Source of the DNA: Diaporthe sp. PMI_573
Lineage: Eukaryota; Ascomycota; Sordariomycetes; Diaporthales; Diaporthaceae
NCBI GenBank assembly: GCA_021399435.1
Contig: JAJTUP010000033.1
Location: 620,001-684,000 of the forward strand
DNA: 64,000 nucleotides
Direction: 5' to 3'
The position numbers were made by a program, and so were the translations under genes. Every line of letters starts with the position of its first letter. Position 1 is the stretch's first letter. This document shows, piece after piece, positions 8,468 through 20,804 of this stretch. A model generated the notes under the pieces. It made no database searches. It saw only the letters and a list, made by a program, of their open reading frames with translations, and had not been told where the DNA came from.

Positions 8468-11220
8468 GCAGCGTGACGGGCTGGTGGGCGCCCGCAGATG
8501 AGACTCGTTTGCCGCAGCAGAGGAGCCTGAATCCCTAGAATAGATCAGCCGGCATGACTGGAATGGTTCCCACTCCCTCCTCCTTCCTCCGGCGCTGGTC
8601 TGTCGTGCAGAAGCAGGTAGTCTACTTGGTCTGGTCCAATCCTGCTCCAAGCGGCCGGTGACAACGGGCAGCGACCACGTCTGCGATGCGCAGGCGCTTG
8701 CCTCCCTCGCACCCCCCCAAGCACAGTCGGGCAGGTGTCACTTGTTCGAGCAGCCCTGATCTGGGAGCTCCGAGCTCATGCCGACATGCAGTGCAGTCTG
8801 ATGCAGTGCGGTGCAAACTCTCTCGAATCGGGTTTCTGTGTGGGCTGAGATGCGGCGAGTCATGCAGCACACGAGGTCATTTGTCAACTCTGCAGGATAC
8901 CTATTGGCCTAGGATGCCGGGTGATGGTGGCGACAGTTTTGATAGTCGTGTGTCGGCGGTGATGGTGGTGGTGGAGGATGATGGATGCCGCGTCGATGTC
9001 AGTGTTGATGTTGACTCGCTGCCCGGTGTGGGGCTCGACACCCTGTCGCGATGCTGTTTGTGTACCGTGCGCCTAAGCGCCCGCGCTTAGGACCAAAGGT
9101 GCGACTGTGGCTGTTGCGCCAAACGCCTTGCCGACCAACACCCAGGCAAGCCTCCCTACTGCTACTGCTTGCAACGTCCACGGCTGCGATGACTCTCACA
9201 CCGCCTTGTCTTGCTCTCAACTCCCGCACCACGGCCGTTTCCCTCCTCACCAATGGATCGAATCCCATAACCGGCGTCGAGACTCGGGATGCAGCCCCTA
9301 CATTAGCCTCCCCGTAAGTGCCAGCCTCCGTTGCCTGGCCGTCTGCGACCAGTCGTGACGACTTGCCCCTTTCGCTCCGTCGTCCTCACTCTCTACCTCA
9401 CCTTCAGCTTGAACTTGTCTGAGTTATTCATGACAAGAGGCTAACTCTAGACTTCCCTAATTGCGTTCCCAGTCTTGTGTCCCCTCATCCACCCGGTCGC
9501 TTCCGTTCCAATCAGGGCCTGCTCGTGATGGCACCCACGTGTGTACACAGTACAGTGTCAGAACCTTACACTGCAGCACCTAATCTAGATGACCACTGAT
9601 TCGCGTTCGAGCCGCCATCGCGTCGCCTAGCAAGCCACACGGCCGTTCTCTACTCCCAGCAATAGTCTCTGGGATTGCCAAGAAGTGGCACAATGGCGAC
9701 ACTTTAGGACCCCGGAGTCTTCACAGCAGCCTTGGTGGGATGTTCAGTAGAGCAACCACCTCGACTAGCCGCCGAGTTAAACCCCGACTTCGTTGTGGGA
9801 GACTACCATGTCACAGTTGCGGTGCGCCACTCCGGTCTTTACAGATCCTGGCCACACAGCCAGCTCAATCAACCCCCCCCCCAAACCTCACCAGACCGTC
9901 TCCCATTCAATGGGGAGCCGGGCAACCTGGACCCGGACCTCTCAAGATCGACGACGCGGGGACGTCGTTCGCGAGCACCGATGAAACCCCTCGCTCCTGC
10001 TGCTTTTGAGGTTGTCATGCATAGGCTGGGGAGCCAGCCTTGGAGCGAGCCAGCCGAGAGGATGTCATCCTGGACCTTCCTTTCCAAGCTTCTTTATCGC
10101 GGTCTGGGGGATTGTCTTGGTTGCCATGTCCTTCGTGACGCCGTCACATTGTACCATGCATAGGGAGAAGCGTTGAGATCCTTGGAACACCTGTGAGCGG
10201 CATTTTCCAGGCCACAATACCTGTCCTGCGTGCGAACGTATCTCATGACAACCATTAAATAGGGGCCAGGGAGGCGATGATACTGTGATGTTCAAGCCTC
10301 TAATGAGGCGTGTTTGGGGGTCTTTTCTTTTTGGCAACTTCAGATTTCGAGCTGCAAAAAGGCCAGTACTCTGATGGACAGAATTCATTTGATGCCGCTG
10401 TTACCATCTCGCAACACGTGTGCAGTCACACCATGACAGATTTGCTGGCTAGGCCCTTGCAGATGGCCGGGTTACGTCGACGCATCACGATCGATGCTGT
10501 CGTCTGCAGTTTACCTCGGGGCTCACCCGGGACCGGACAAGGCCCAGTCTCCGGCTCAGGGGGCTCTACTACCGGGCCCCTGGCACCCGCGGATGGAAAT
10601 GAAAGACAAAAAGACCACGAGAAGCCATCATGTTGCAAACACATCTGGAATCCTAGCACAAATATGTCGTTGACCAGCCCAATACTGTGCAGCGGGTGTT
10701 CCATCGGCGAGCGATCATTGGGCTTGTCAAGCAAGCTTTTCCCTCCAGTACTTTTGCTCACTGGTTCAAGCAACATCAAACTGGCCGGCCTGGCTGGCTG
10801 GCTGCTTTTGGCCCTTGCTGGATGTAGAGATCGGCTTTCGATTCGGCTCCTGGTCTCTCAAGTTGGCCTCCCAAGTTGGCCTCCCAGCCTCGACTGAAAC
10901 ACTCATGTCGACAAGACTCAGCTTTCTGGGATTGCAGATATCTTTAGATGCCGATTTTTGCCTTGGGTCTTGACCAATGTGCACAAATTGCCCAACATTT
11001 GGTGGCCATTGGCTTGTATTTGACTGGACGCCAAATCCCCTTTGGGCAGCGACAACGCAGATTCACACCATGGCGATGCTCACTCTCGCCATGTCGTGTG
11101 GGACTTTTGCTCACCTCACATCTCTGGTACATGGTCAGTGGGCACATCAGGACGCCGAACTTGCTGTTGGGAAGCTGGGGAAGTAGGAGCGTCGTGTGGT
11201 CGTGAAGCACGGGGCACGGA

Positions 11221-11250
11221 GCTTGGAGCTTGGAGCTTGGAGCTTGGAGC
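11221..11250. repeat. Tandem array, 7-nt unit GCTTGGA x4
   Basis: Four perfect head-to-tail copies plus a partial GC, in non-coding DNA. Confidence 0.85.
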
Positions 11251-12062
11251 ACTGCACTGCCGGTCTGATATCGACACACCCTTGCTACCCGTGCCCTTGG
11301 TCGATGGCTCCGTGCTCGAGCTGTCCCGATGGGCAAGCTATCCCAGCACGTCCAATGTAACGCCGTGACTGACGTTGTCGAGTCTGGTCGCAGGGAATTC
11401 TGTTGCCTGGAATTGACGTCCACCCGGCCGGTACTGTGTAAGGATGATTGAATCTGGGTGGGTTGCTTTATTTTGGACCACCAGCGTCGACCGCCATCAC
11501 TGAGGTCACTCTGCTCCGTTAGCGACCGCCTTCTGTCTCGAAGACCCGCCATGCGAAGGAGCTACGACGGCGACAAGAATAAGTCATGACACGTTACAAC
11601 TAGGCACACCGGTAGGCCCCATACCAGTGATCTGATCGCTGTGGGCTTATGATGCGCCGATACTGCCTGCAATTTGACCATGAGGTGCAGTCTGTGGCCG
11701 TGTCTCTTGGGAGAGGGCGGTGGTTGGTTGGCATCAAGCGCGTGTCTCCCCCGACAATAGCGACGGGGATAAGGTGCTGACAGCGAGCGCATCACGTCCC
11801 CTGGGAACCGGTGGGAAGTCTTGATATTACGGTCGCCTGGTCAGGCTGGTGTGATGGACTGCAGCACTTCCAATGCACGCACATGAAGCGATCGTGTTCA
11901 GATATTATTTTAGCTGCATTTCAACCGGCGCACCCAGGCATGCGGTGCAACCGTACCCGGCTTCCATAGGGCTTCGAGCCGTCCTGGGCCGGTTTGGTGG
12001 TCCCAAGATGTCGGTTATTCAGCGTCCAATGACGACCGGTTGATCATCATCCAGCGAGCCTC

Positions 12063-12094
12063 TAGCCCATTAGCCCATTAGCCCATTAGCCCAG
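12063..12094. repeat. Tandem array, 8-nt unit TAGCCCAT x4
   Basis: Three perfect copies, a fourth with one substitution (TAGCCCAG) and a degenerate fifth (TAGCCTAG). Confidence 0.85.
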
Positions 12095-13911
12095 TAGCCT
12101 AGTCGACAAGCTGGGAAGCGTGGGGAGCACCAGGGCTTGTGGCACCCGACTACTCGGACCCCGGGGCAATACCTACACTACAGCCGCGGTTTGCAATGGG
12201 TGAACAGATGCAGTTTCGGGCCCTGTCAAGTCGATTTATCCATCCAACAAGGCCCTGTGACAGTGCAGTGTCACCATTTGCGTGCGAATCGTCCCTTACT
12301 CCCTGAAGCAAGCCACACTGTCTTTGGCGAGCGATCTTGACACATGCTGCCCGATCATGGCCTGCGGAATGTCAGCCACAGCATTCGCCTTGGCGGCCGT
12401 CATGGGCACCGATCTGCGCTGTTGATCAGTACTGGCGTAACCGGGGTTTGGTTAATGCGTAGCGGATTGTCTCACTTTGGGGAGAATGACCTGCTTGGGT
12501 GGCACAACAGACGATGGCAACAGCAGTCCGGACTGGTAGGACTGGAAGCTGGTAGGGCTGGAAGCTGTCGTACCATCTCGCCCGGCCAGGCGACCCGGAC
12601 CGACAGCTGTCCAGGCGGCCAAGTCCGCAAAGCTGGGTTGTACGGAGAGATGATGGAACAGAAATGCTCACCACTCCTCACACGGCGCCCTCGACTGCAG
12701 AAGCCTCGGGTGAAGGGGTAAGGGGCAAGGGTTAGTCGAGTGATGAGATGCAGCGAAGGTGACAGCTGCGCCGGGACAGCGGACCCGGGTGTCGATGGCC
12801 GAGTCAGCGTCCGCGTCCGCGTCCGCGGCACCCCGGCGAAACGGCTGTCAAACTCGCTGGGGCCGCTCACAGACGACGCGGCGGATGTCTGCTGATGGCG
12901 CCTCAATGGCGTCGCATCGTGCCGTGGACGCCGCCAGATCTAGACGCCATTGACGACCACTACTGTACACAGTAGACCGCCACAGACGGGCGTCGGTCAT
13001 CTAGCCTACTGTGCTGGGACGACCCTTGCTCCCTCGCCTAGCGGTTCGGGAACGGTGGCCGTGGTGGCCGGCTTGGTGGCACTAAGGTCGGCGCAAACTC
13101 ACGATCCGTCCTCGTCCGGGGGACCCGTCGTGGCCCATTTTGGGGGTGACAGGGCTGGACTGGCAGCTGGTTGGGTGCCATGCAATTGCCATTGCCAATA
13201 GCGGTCGACAATTACACAGTTATGGTGGGGCCTTGCACAACGGCCACCACTTTTCCCTCTTCGGGGCTGCAGCTAAGAAAAGTCCCACCGTTGCAGCCAG
13301 CCTTTCAAAAAATCTATTTCCGTCTCGGGCTGTACCACCTCAGCTCTTCTGCCTGTGCTACCTGCCACCGCATCAGTCGCTCGTCACCGTCCCAGGCCAG
13401 GGACGCAGTCTGCCGTTTCGAAACAACGCGTCACGTTCACCCCCCTCCCTGCAGTCGGTCTACTGCATCTCATCTACGTACGGAGTACATCTGTCTGGCG
13501 GTCGATGCCCGCCAGTGGGCCACCGAGGCAGGACGAATGAGAGTGCCGACAGTGAATTTTGCCCATTTTCAATGTCGACCCCGTGCCACCGATAGCCACC
13601 CGCCCAATCACTTCGTCAATGACACCCTCCGCCCCCCTGCATTCTCTCTTGCCAAGCGGTGCAGTAGCCCAGTCTCCTCAACCGTCCAGAGGTCTCTTTT
13701 TCTTTGTCGGCATCGCGGGGCGTGGTGGCCCCTCCTAGTGCCTAGATAGTCTAGATACAAAGTGGGCCCCTTGTCTTGTTCGAGCACGTACCCAAGAAAT
13801 CCCCCTGTGATGATTGGATCCTCCAAGCGACGTTGGGGCAGAGGCTACCGGGTCAAAATGCCACCAATAGGAAGACGTGCGCGGCAAGCTTCATACGCTA
13901 TGTCTGGCATG

Positions 13912-13938
13912 CCCACACACCCACACACCCACACACCA
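13912..13938. repeat. Tandem array, 8-nt unit ACACACCC x3
   Basis: About three copies with a CCC leader; CA-rich simple sequence in non-coding DNA. Confidence 0.75.
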
Positions 13939-14486
13939 GGCGGCCGACTCTGGTCTGGTCGACCTCTGTTGGTACCCACAAACCAATGGTGGTCATTGGC
14001 GATGGTGACGACTGGGGAGGTCTTGGTCGGTTCTCGCTCTTTCTTGATCCTGTCGCGGTAGGATCAGGGGCCGTTCATCCACCGCAAGCCTCCCCGCTCC
14101 ACCCCCTTTGGACGGCACGATGAGAACATCCAGCCATCAAGGCGAGTTGCTTCCGTTATTAATCAGGTGCTGAAAGCCAGCCACGAGCTACTCCTTCCCG
14201 GGACTTGGGGCTTGGCAGATCCCGCCAGACCCTCGGGGCGGCGGGACCGGCGTTTGGTGGTTGGAGGTCCAGCACACCTAGGTAGTCTATTGAATGACAG
14301 GAGCCTGACGTGAAGTTCACAGGGCTGACCTAAATTTGGGGCGCCACGTGGTGAGGTGGGTGCTGGTGCCCGGTGCCAGCCGAGGGCAGGGAGGACAGAG
14401 GCAGGCAGACAAGAGCAAGGGTAGCACCCAAACAGGGCACACAGGGTCGCAGCAGGCGGCCGGCTCAAAACTGCGCGCAACGACCA

Positions 14487-14512
14487 GGGGTTTGGGGTTT
14501 GGGGTTTGGGGG
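14487..14512 (+). repeat. (GGGGTTT) four-run G-quadruplex motif
   Basis: Four runs of at least four G are separated by exactly TTT each, at 14487-90, 14494-97, 14501-04 and 14508-12. This satisfies the standard intramolecular quadruplex pattern. More G-runs follow to about 14535. Confidence 0.8.
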
Positions 14513-14591
14513 AGTGGGGTGGGGGGAGGGGTGGGACAGCTTGCATCTGGGCAGGTAGGGTTGGTTGGTAGGTAGACTAGGTAGGTACGAG

Positions 14592-14615
14592 ACATACATA
14601 CATACATACATACAT
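14592..14615. repeat. ACAT microsatellite x6
   Basis: Six perfect tetranucleotide copies, preceded by a TAGGTAGGTA-type stretch. Confidence 0.9.
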
Positions 14616-15334
14616 GCCTGAGTGCATACGTCGTTACATGGTCACCGGGGGGTAAAATCTGGTCCAGTTCCGACTTTAACCAGGCCTCTCTCAAACCAAC
14701 CCACCAACCCTCACGGAGGACCCTATGATGTATGCTCTGTCCTGCATTGGTTGGCCATAACTTGTTTCTGCTCTACATGAGACGGAACGCCCGCCCGCTG
14801 GCACGCACCTGCGCTGCGTGTCTGCATGCATGTCTGTGGGCGGGTGTGCGTGCAGGCCATACACATGGTGCTGTCGCATTGATGCGACCAAATCGCCTCG
14901 TGTGCGAGAGTGTGGTGAGCGCGTGTGGAGTGGGTCTGTACAGCCCATCTATTCATGGCCAGCCCGCCATTTCCCCTCCCAACGACAGACACTACTACCT
15001 ACTGTGTAGCTGGCTTGTCGGCTGGCTGGCTGCCCCCAGTGGGTGGACTGCATGAGCCCTGTAACATGAGCCCTGTAAACAAACACACACGCACACACGC
15101 ACACACGGCACAGGACGTGGGGTGAGAGATGGCCGGGAAGTCATGATCCGATCCGGCCCAAATTATTAGCCCGGTCCCAAATCTCTTCTGCACACCGTGT
15201 GAGCCACGTGCTGCAGTCAGTCCAAGTCAGTCACGGCCACGTGCAGGAGGATGCGAGCGTGCGGATATTACCCCGTCGCTGTTGAGCGGGAGGATTCTCG
15301 AAAGGGAGGGATTCGGGGGAGGGGCTGGGTTGGA

Positions 15335-15382
15335 GAGTGGTAGAGTGGTAGAGTGGTAGTGTGGTAGTGTGGGAGTGTGGGA
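15335..15382. repeat. Tandem array, 8-nt unit GAGTGGTA x6 with drift
   Basis: The copies change stepwise along the array: GAGTGGTA three times, GTGTGGTA once, GTGTGGGA twice. This is the pattern expected from slippage with local mutation. Confidence 0.85.
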
Positions 15383-16404
15383 GTGAGAGGGTGGTTGAGC
15401 GAGGGCCAAAAGAGTAAGATGTGAGATCCAGTGAGAGCGAGTGAGCAAGTGAGAGACCTCCGGCTCCCTGGATGCATATTCGCAATACCACTGTCAGCCA
15501 GGTGGTTCCTCTTTAGGAATGAGGTGGAGGTTGGAGGGTGGGAAGACCGGGGGGGGGGGCGAGACGAGAGTGAGAAAACGTGGAAATCCCTTGGCGTGCT
15601 TTCGAAGTTGGTGTGTAAGACGACAGCAGCAACACCGACATGGGTCAGCCAGCCAGCATCTCCCAATCTGGTGAGCGAGGACTGTGTCGTTGTTGTTGGC
15701 GGCTGTGACCCCCGGAACGTGTTTGCGCTTGCATGTGTTACATTGACCTGACCACCAAGTACACACGTCTAGAAAGAGTCTTGCCGTTGCGTGGGGTGCC
15801 ACCCCCCCCCTCTTCCGCAGGGGAAGGGGGGGTATCAAGGCTCGCACAGCAAGCTGCGGCGCAGGCGTGCAACAAGAGTATGCACGTCAGCGGCGAGGCT
15901 GGGCTTCTTCCCCTTTCTCCCCACCCCAACTGGGCTGCATTCTCTGCTTACTTCCTCGCTTGTGCTGCTGCTGTTGGCGCACGTGGGAGGAAAAGACGAG
16001 ATGGGTGTCAGGCACAAGGGGTGGTGCGCATGTTGGGGTGGTGTGGGTGGTGAGTGAAGTGGAGTGCTGGTTGGTTGTGCCGCACACATCTTCACCGTCT
16101 CTTGTGTCGCATGTGGGCGGCGAGGCTGTCTCTCCTTTCCCTGTTCGTTTGGCCAGACACACCCAAGTCCGAACTTGGTCGGCTCAGACAGGTATCCTGG
16201 GCTTCTTGGGCGCTGGGCTTTCCCAGTGCCTGCGCCGCAGGCTTCATAGCACCAGGCCACCCTGATCACCTCTCCCCTTGCCCTTCCAGGTGGCACGGCA
16301 TGGCCTGCATGGGCCTCGAGAAGCGCCGTGGATGGTCGTCTGCGCTGGTGGTGATGTCTGTTGGTGCAGCCTGTCTCCGAATACAAGAACAGACCACGAT
16401 GCGT

Positions 16405-16490
16405 GTATGTATGTATATACATACATACATATATACATACATACATACATACATACATATATTCATACATAAATACAATAAATACATGCC
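16405..16490. repeat. GTAT/ATAC microsatellite with a perfect 12-bp palindromic core
   Basis: Three GTAT units meet three ATAC units at 16405-16428, forming a perfect inverted repeat with no loop. Imperfect ATAC/AAATAC repeats follow to about 16490. Both DNA strands show open Tyr-Val/Ile-His reading here, a by-product of the repeat and not a protein. Confidence 0.85.
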
Positions 16491-18367
16491 CCGTACCACG
16501 CGGCTCCTGCCCGAGGTCGAGACAAGTGGCCGACCATGGCTGGTCGTCTATCTGTTGGCTGGTGATGCCCCGGCCGGCGCTGAACTCCGACGGCTTACAA
16601 CACAGCAGACGTTCTCCCGCGCCGTGCCGGAGAAGCACACGATACAGGACCCCTGGATGTGGGATAAGGGACGTTGATGGGGGCCACATGTGCACTCCCT
16701 GGAATCAAGATGCTGCATGGAAGGAAATAAGCGTTGGGGTGTTGGTTGGTAATCCCGGAGTTGATGGAAGGCAGGGGGGCCCTGAGGAAACCCACTTTCT
16801 TTCTGCCTTCTCTTCGTTGTCCTTCGCCCGCCATTATGTGCTGGGAAACAAGCCTTGGCCTCACGTGTCTGTTTGTGCCGTCACATTTTGTGCGAGCTCA
16901 TGAACAAACCGGTTTTTTTTTTTTAAAGCTGCACATACTCCTTGGAATTCTGCGTCGGTGCCGGTTGATATGTTTCGGCACGAGTCCCGGGGTTGGGAAG
17001 CTTGGGGAGATGCCCCCCTTCTCGTTGCTCGAGGTTGATGGATGGTGATCCGGAGTTCGAGTTACTATTCCGCTCCGGAATGTCTGTGACCCGGTCTTAG
17101 CGAGATGATGGGCAAGAATGCCCGGGAGGTGCGGGAGGAGGGTGCGGGCGGACGTGCATTTTGCCCTTGCGCGCTTGCGCTTGCGTTGGGTGGGCAGAAT
17201 CGCGCCCTGTTTGGCATTGGGGCCAGGCAGCCCGTGCGCCCATCGTAGAAGCACACAGTATGAAGTGGGCAGGTATTTGCTCTGCTCTGCCTGTTGGTGC
17301 CGGGACGGTGGGCTCGCCTACGAGATGCGCCCTGCGGCGAGGCAGGTTGGCTCGCGTCACAGTCTCCCCCCCCCCACCTCTCCCCCAACTCCGCTTCCAG
17401 CGTCAATCCTTGGGCACGAGCAACTGTGCCGCGCGCTATGCTACTCTTCTGGTAGCCACGCCAACGTGTTGTGGTAAATTTGGGCACGAATCGTTGGCGA
17501 TGTGGACATGACAGCAGTTTTAATGTTGTTGGTTGCCAACATTGCGAGGCGTCGAGGATAAATTGTGGCCCCGGCATGGGTCATCGACAGGGTATTTTTG
17601 TTCTGTTGGTTGTGCTCTATAGACGTCGAGATATCGCTAGAGGGTAATGCTGTTGGTTGTTGTTGGCGCGTGTCACTGGCAGGGATCATCTCTGGGATTT
17701 TTTGCTCTGATGATGGTATATTTCACATCTAACCAAGTACATGATAATGGTTTCTCTCCCAGTATCGGCAGAGAAACGCTAGTTTAGACGAATTGAAAGC
17801 TAAATCACTGGACCGATGGTGTTTTGATAATCACAGGAAACACAATAAATCCACACTAGTACAGGTGAAATCTTCACTCCGTCATGTATGGAGCAGAAAC
17901 TCCGTTTTCCTCCTGGTCCGTCTTTGCGCCGCTGGTACTCCGCACATAAAGCATGTGTGGGTCTGATGGGTGGTGGTGATGGTGTTAAAAAAAGAGAATG
18001 GTCCAGTTGGTAGTGGATCCGGTTGGGTCCTGCAGGAGTAGTGAGGACCAAGAAATATCCGCTCCATCTATTCATATCCCGTTACTCTCGCGTCGTAGAT
18101 CCATGTCGCCCAGATGATGTGACGCCCGAGTCTGCCCAGATCCTGGAATGCCATCCTAATGAATTATATCGTTTGTAGTGGAGCAAAGCGAATGGGCTGC
18201 GTAGAGACGCGATGGAAACGAAGTTTATGTCCCTCGAAATAAGCGCAAAACGATTGGGAAAGTGTCCCTGGTATCATGCAAGTCCACATCTCTGGTTTGG
18301 TCCTTGGTTTTTTTTTTTTGGTCTTTGTCCTTTTTTTTTTTTTTGCCTTCACCCTCCTATGTCTCGC

Positions 18368-19857
18368 TCATGACGAGCTCGTAGAAGGCTGTCTCTTCTG
18401 CTTGCACTTTTGGTGAAGCAGGTGACCGTTCCGTGCAGTCGTCCTGGTGAACTCGGCGCCACAGTCCGGGCAGCTGGCCTTGGTGGCCTGACCAGACTTC
18501 TCTCGCTGATGGCGAAGGAGGTTGCTGAAGGTCGAGAACTGGCGGCCGTTACATCCGTGCTCCCAACATTGGGGCTTGGGTCTGCTCTGGACCACCCGGA
18601 CGTGTCCCTGGTTGTCGTGCTGGTGGGGAGCACCGCCGGTCTGCATCACCGGAGGGATAGAGTACATCATGGCGGGATCGTGGGAGACGGGTCTTGGGGT
18701 TTCATTAGCTTCAGGAGTCACCAAACTTGCTCGGTATTGTGATAGATGACTTACCCGTAATGCGAGGAGAGGGGGGCACCCGTTGATGGCGGGTAAGGGT
18801 AGTCCATATATTGCGGCTGCTGGTATGGGCTGGGGAAACCCATTTGGTTGGAAGATGGGAGCGGCGGGGAGTAAGAGGGCAGGACCATCTGCGGAGCCAG
18901 GGTGGTTGGCTCGGTGAGGAGGGAGATGTCGGTCGGAGCGGTGGTGTAGACTGGCATGCTGGACATGCTAGAGGTGTGTGCGAACTCTCCTTGGGTGGGT
19001 GGTGGGGACGCGACCTCGTAGCCGCCGTGAGATCCCTGGCTACCTGCCCGTTGGATGCGTGCTGAGAGCTTGGAGTCCCGGCGTGCCTGCTCGCGTTGCC
19101 TCTTGAGCTCGCGCTGCTCCGCACTCATCCTGGGTGGGCTGCTGGTTGCAGAGCGAGAGTGCATAGGAGGGCTCAGGCTGGACTCGGGTGCGTAATGGCC
19201 CATATCATGGGGAAGAAGACCACCGTTCGTGGGCTCGAGGACGACGTCTGCTGCAAGGTTAGAGGGGTCGTCCTGATGAGCAGGAGGAGGATGCCAGGCG
19301 GTGTCTGGGTTGCACATACCAGGCCAGGCAAAAGAGGATCGGCTGCCCATGCTGAAGTGGTTGAAACCAGGGTCGAAGTGGAGAGCAGCAGTACTCATAG
19401 TGTCTGATGATGCGGGCTGCGGTGATGGCTGAGGTGCGGGCGAGGAGTGGAAGGAGTAATCCGGGGCGGGATCTACTCGTGGACTTGGAGTGCCGTCAGG
19501 GTGAGGTCGTGATGGTATGTTGAACCAGGCTTGAGGCAAGATGTGCTCAGGTAGAGGTGGAAACGGCGAGGCTTGAGGTTGAGATGTGGGTGAAGGTGGG
19601 TAGGAAGGTGAGGTCTGAGAGGAGGAGAGGGCGTTGATATATGTCGAACGCGGTGTTCCAGGCCCAGGGGTCTTGGTAGTCAGGGTGGGTTCCAGGTGGG
19701 AGGTGTGGGTAGGGGCAGGGGGGGAGTCGATTATATGGAATCCCTGGAAGAATCCGTGGGTGGTGGTGGAGGAGTCTCCGCTGCCGGGTCTAGCTCTGGA
19801 TATGGGGTCTGGTGAGCGAGTGTGTCCCCGGGCCTGATCCACGCATGCACGCTCCAT
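18368..19857 (-). CDS. C2H2 zinc-finger transcription factor (Sordariomycete type)
   Basis: Two exons, 19857-18755 and 18692-18368, joined over a 62-nt intron (GTAAGT donor, CTAAT branch-like site, AAG acceptor; the split codon GG|A keeps frame), giving 475 residues. Residues 1-270 are Pro/Ser-rich and disordered. Near residue 280 a basic stretch ([20 protein letters not shown]) resembles a nuclear-localisation or DNA-contact segment. The C-terminus has two zinc-binding units: C410-x4-C415…H429, degenerate because the second His is not obvious, and C442-x2-C445…H458-x2-H461-x2-C464. The wording [21 protein letters not shown]…[14 protein letters not shown] is, to my knowledge, widely conserved among Sordariomycete regulators; I cannot name a characterised orthologue. 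The ATG at 19857 is the first in frame after a TTG-only extension. The gene is alone within about 31 kb. Target genes are unknown. Confidence 0.85.
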
Positions 19858-20525
19858 CTCGAACGGTCTTCTTTGATCTCTGAAGGAGCAACAGGGCAAG
19901 GGAAATAATAGCAACACCCGAAAAGGGCAGAAAGACGGGCGGGGCCAGGACGAGCGACGCAAGAAAGTTGATATGCACGTACACTGAGTTAACCTGAGAT
20001 AATTTGATCTTGACCTGGATCCGATATTCCCTTGCAGGCTGTGGTTGCTCTGGTATCTTCACTTTGAGGGTGGGCGATGCAGAGGAAGATGCTGATGCAC
20101 GCGGGGAGACTGGTGTGTGTGTGTGTGTGTATGGTATCGCTGTTGTCTGGGGCAGCTCACACGAAGACACACTTATAACCAGGCGCGGGCGCAGACGAGG
20201 TGGAGGTGGAGGTGAGGCCGTCGATGGGTATCTCCAGGCTGCAAAATAACGTTACGGGGACGATGAGCTCTAAGATGCTGTAGCGTCTATCTTTGGTAGG
20301 AAGGAAGCTCGACGGATATCTCAGCCTCAAGAGCGGTCCCCATCAAGCAGGGCCACTTGAGCTTATAAGCGCACTGGTACGGGGCAGGGAGGGGGTACAT
20401 GAGTGGATCGTACCTGGCCCCATGTCGTGAGCGAGGCTAGCAGGGTATCGCTTAGCAATGTCGGGAAGAAGCTAGGACTGGAGACGAGATGATGGACACT
20501 TTGGCCAAGTACCCACGCCCTGGTA

Positions 20526-20550
20526 CAGGGCACAGGGCACAGGGCACAGT
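20526..20550. repeat. Tandem array, 7-nt unit CAGGGCA x3
   Basis: Three perfect copies plus a partial CAGT, upstream of the C2H2 gene. Confidence 0.8.
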
Positions 20551-20772
20551 GCCGCAGGACCACATTGTGGTCGACAGAAACCAGAGCAGGACCGGGCAGG
20601 TACGAGGGTACCAGACCGACCCTGGCCTGCCTCTGGTTCTGCATGCCACGCAAGGATGGCACGGGGTGGGCAACGGTAAGGCAGTCAGTTGCTGCTGTGT
20701 TGCGCGCCGTGGTTGTCAAGTCCGATGGACACAGGGACCATGGGTGCGACTCTCGAGGACAAGGGCACTCGA

Positions 20773-20804
20773 GGGCAGGGCAGGGCAGGGCTGGGCTGGG
20801 CTGG
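20773..20804. repeat. GGGCA/GGGCT pentanucleotide array
   Basis: GGGCA copies switch to GGGCT copies, giving six to seven GGG runs in about 32 nt; quadruplex-prone on the + strand. Confidence 0.75.

Larger units (their letters stand above)
8409..18367. other. 10-kb gene-poor region between APC2 and the C2H2 regulator
   Basis: Apart from the APC2 promoter at its left end, I find no frame with recognisable domains, no credible multi-exon chain and no RNA gene. GC stays near the window average, so this is not an AT-rich, RIP-mutated transposon graveyard. It is studded with simple sequence: 7-8-nt tandem arrays at 11221, 12063, 13912 and 15335, tetranucleotide tracts at 14592 and 16405, a quadruplex-prone tract at 14487 and long T-runs near 16913 and 18308-18343. 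Exact TACTGTGTA/TACACAGTA words occur at 9544, 11432, 12966 and 15000. Most of it lies downstream of the zinc-finger gene. Confidence 0.5.

Noticed and set aside
9249..9262. tRNA B-box-like word (GATCGAATCC)
   Set aside because: It lacks the invariant TTC, and no A box or acceptor stem could be folded around it.
15835..16695. 286-codon - strand frame with Tyr-Val-Cys-Met repeats
   Set aside because: The repeated residues are simply the translated ATAC/GTAT microsatellite.
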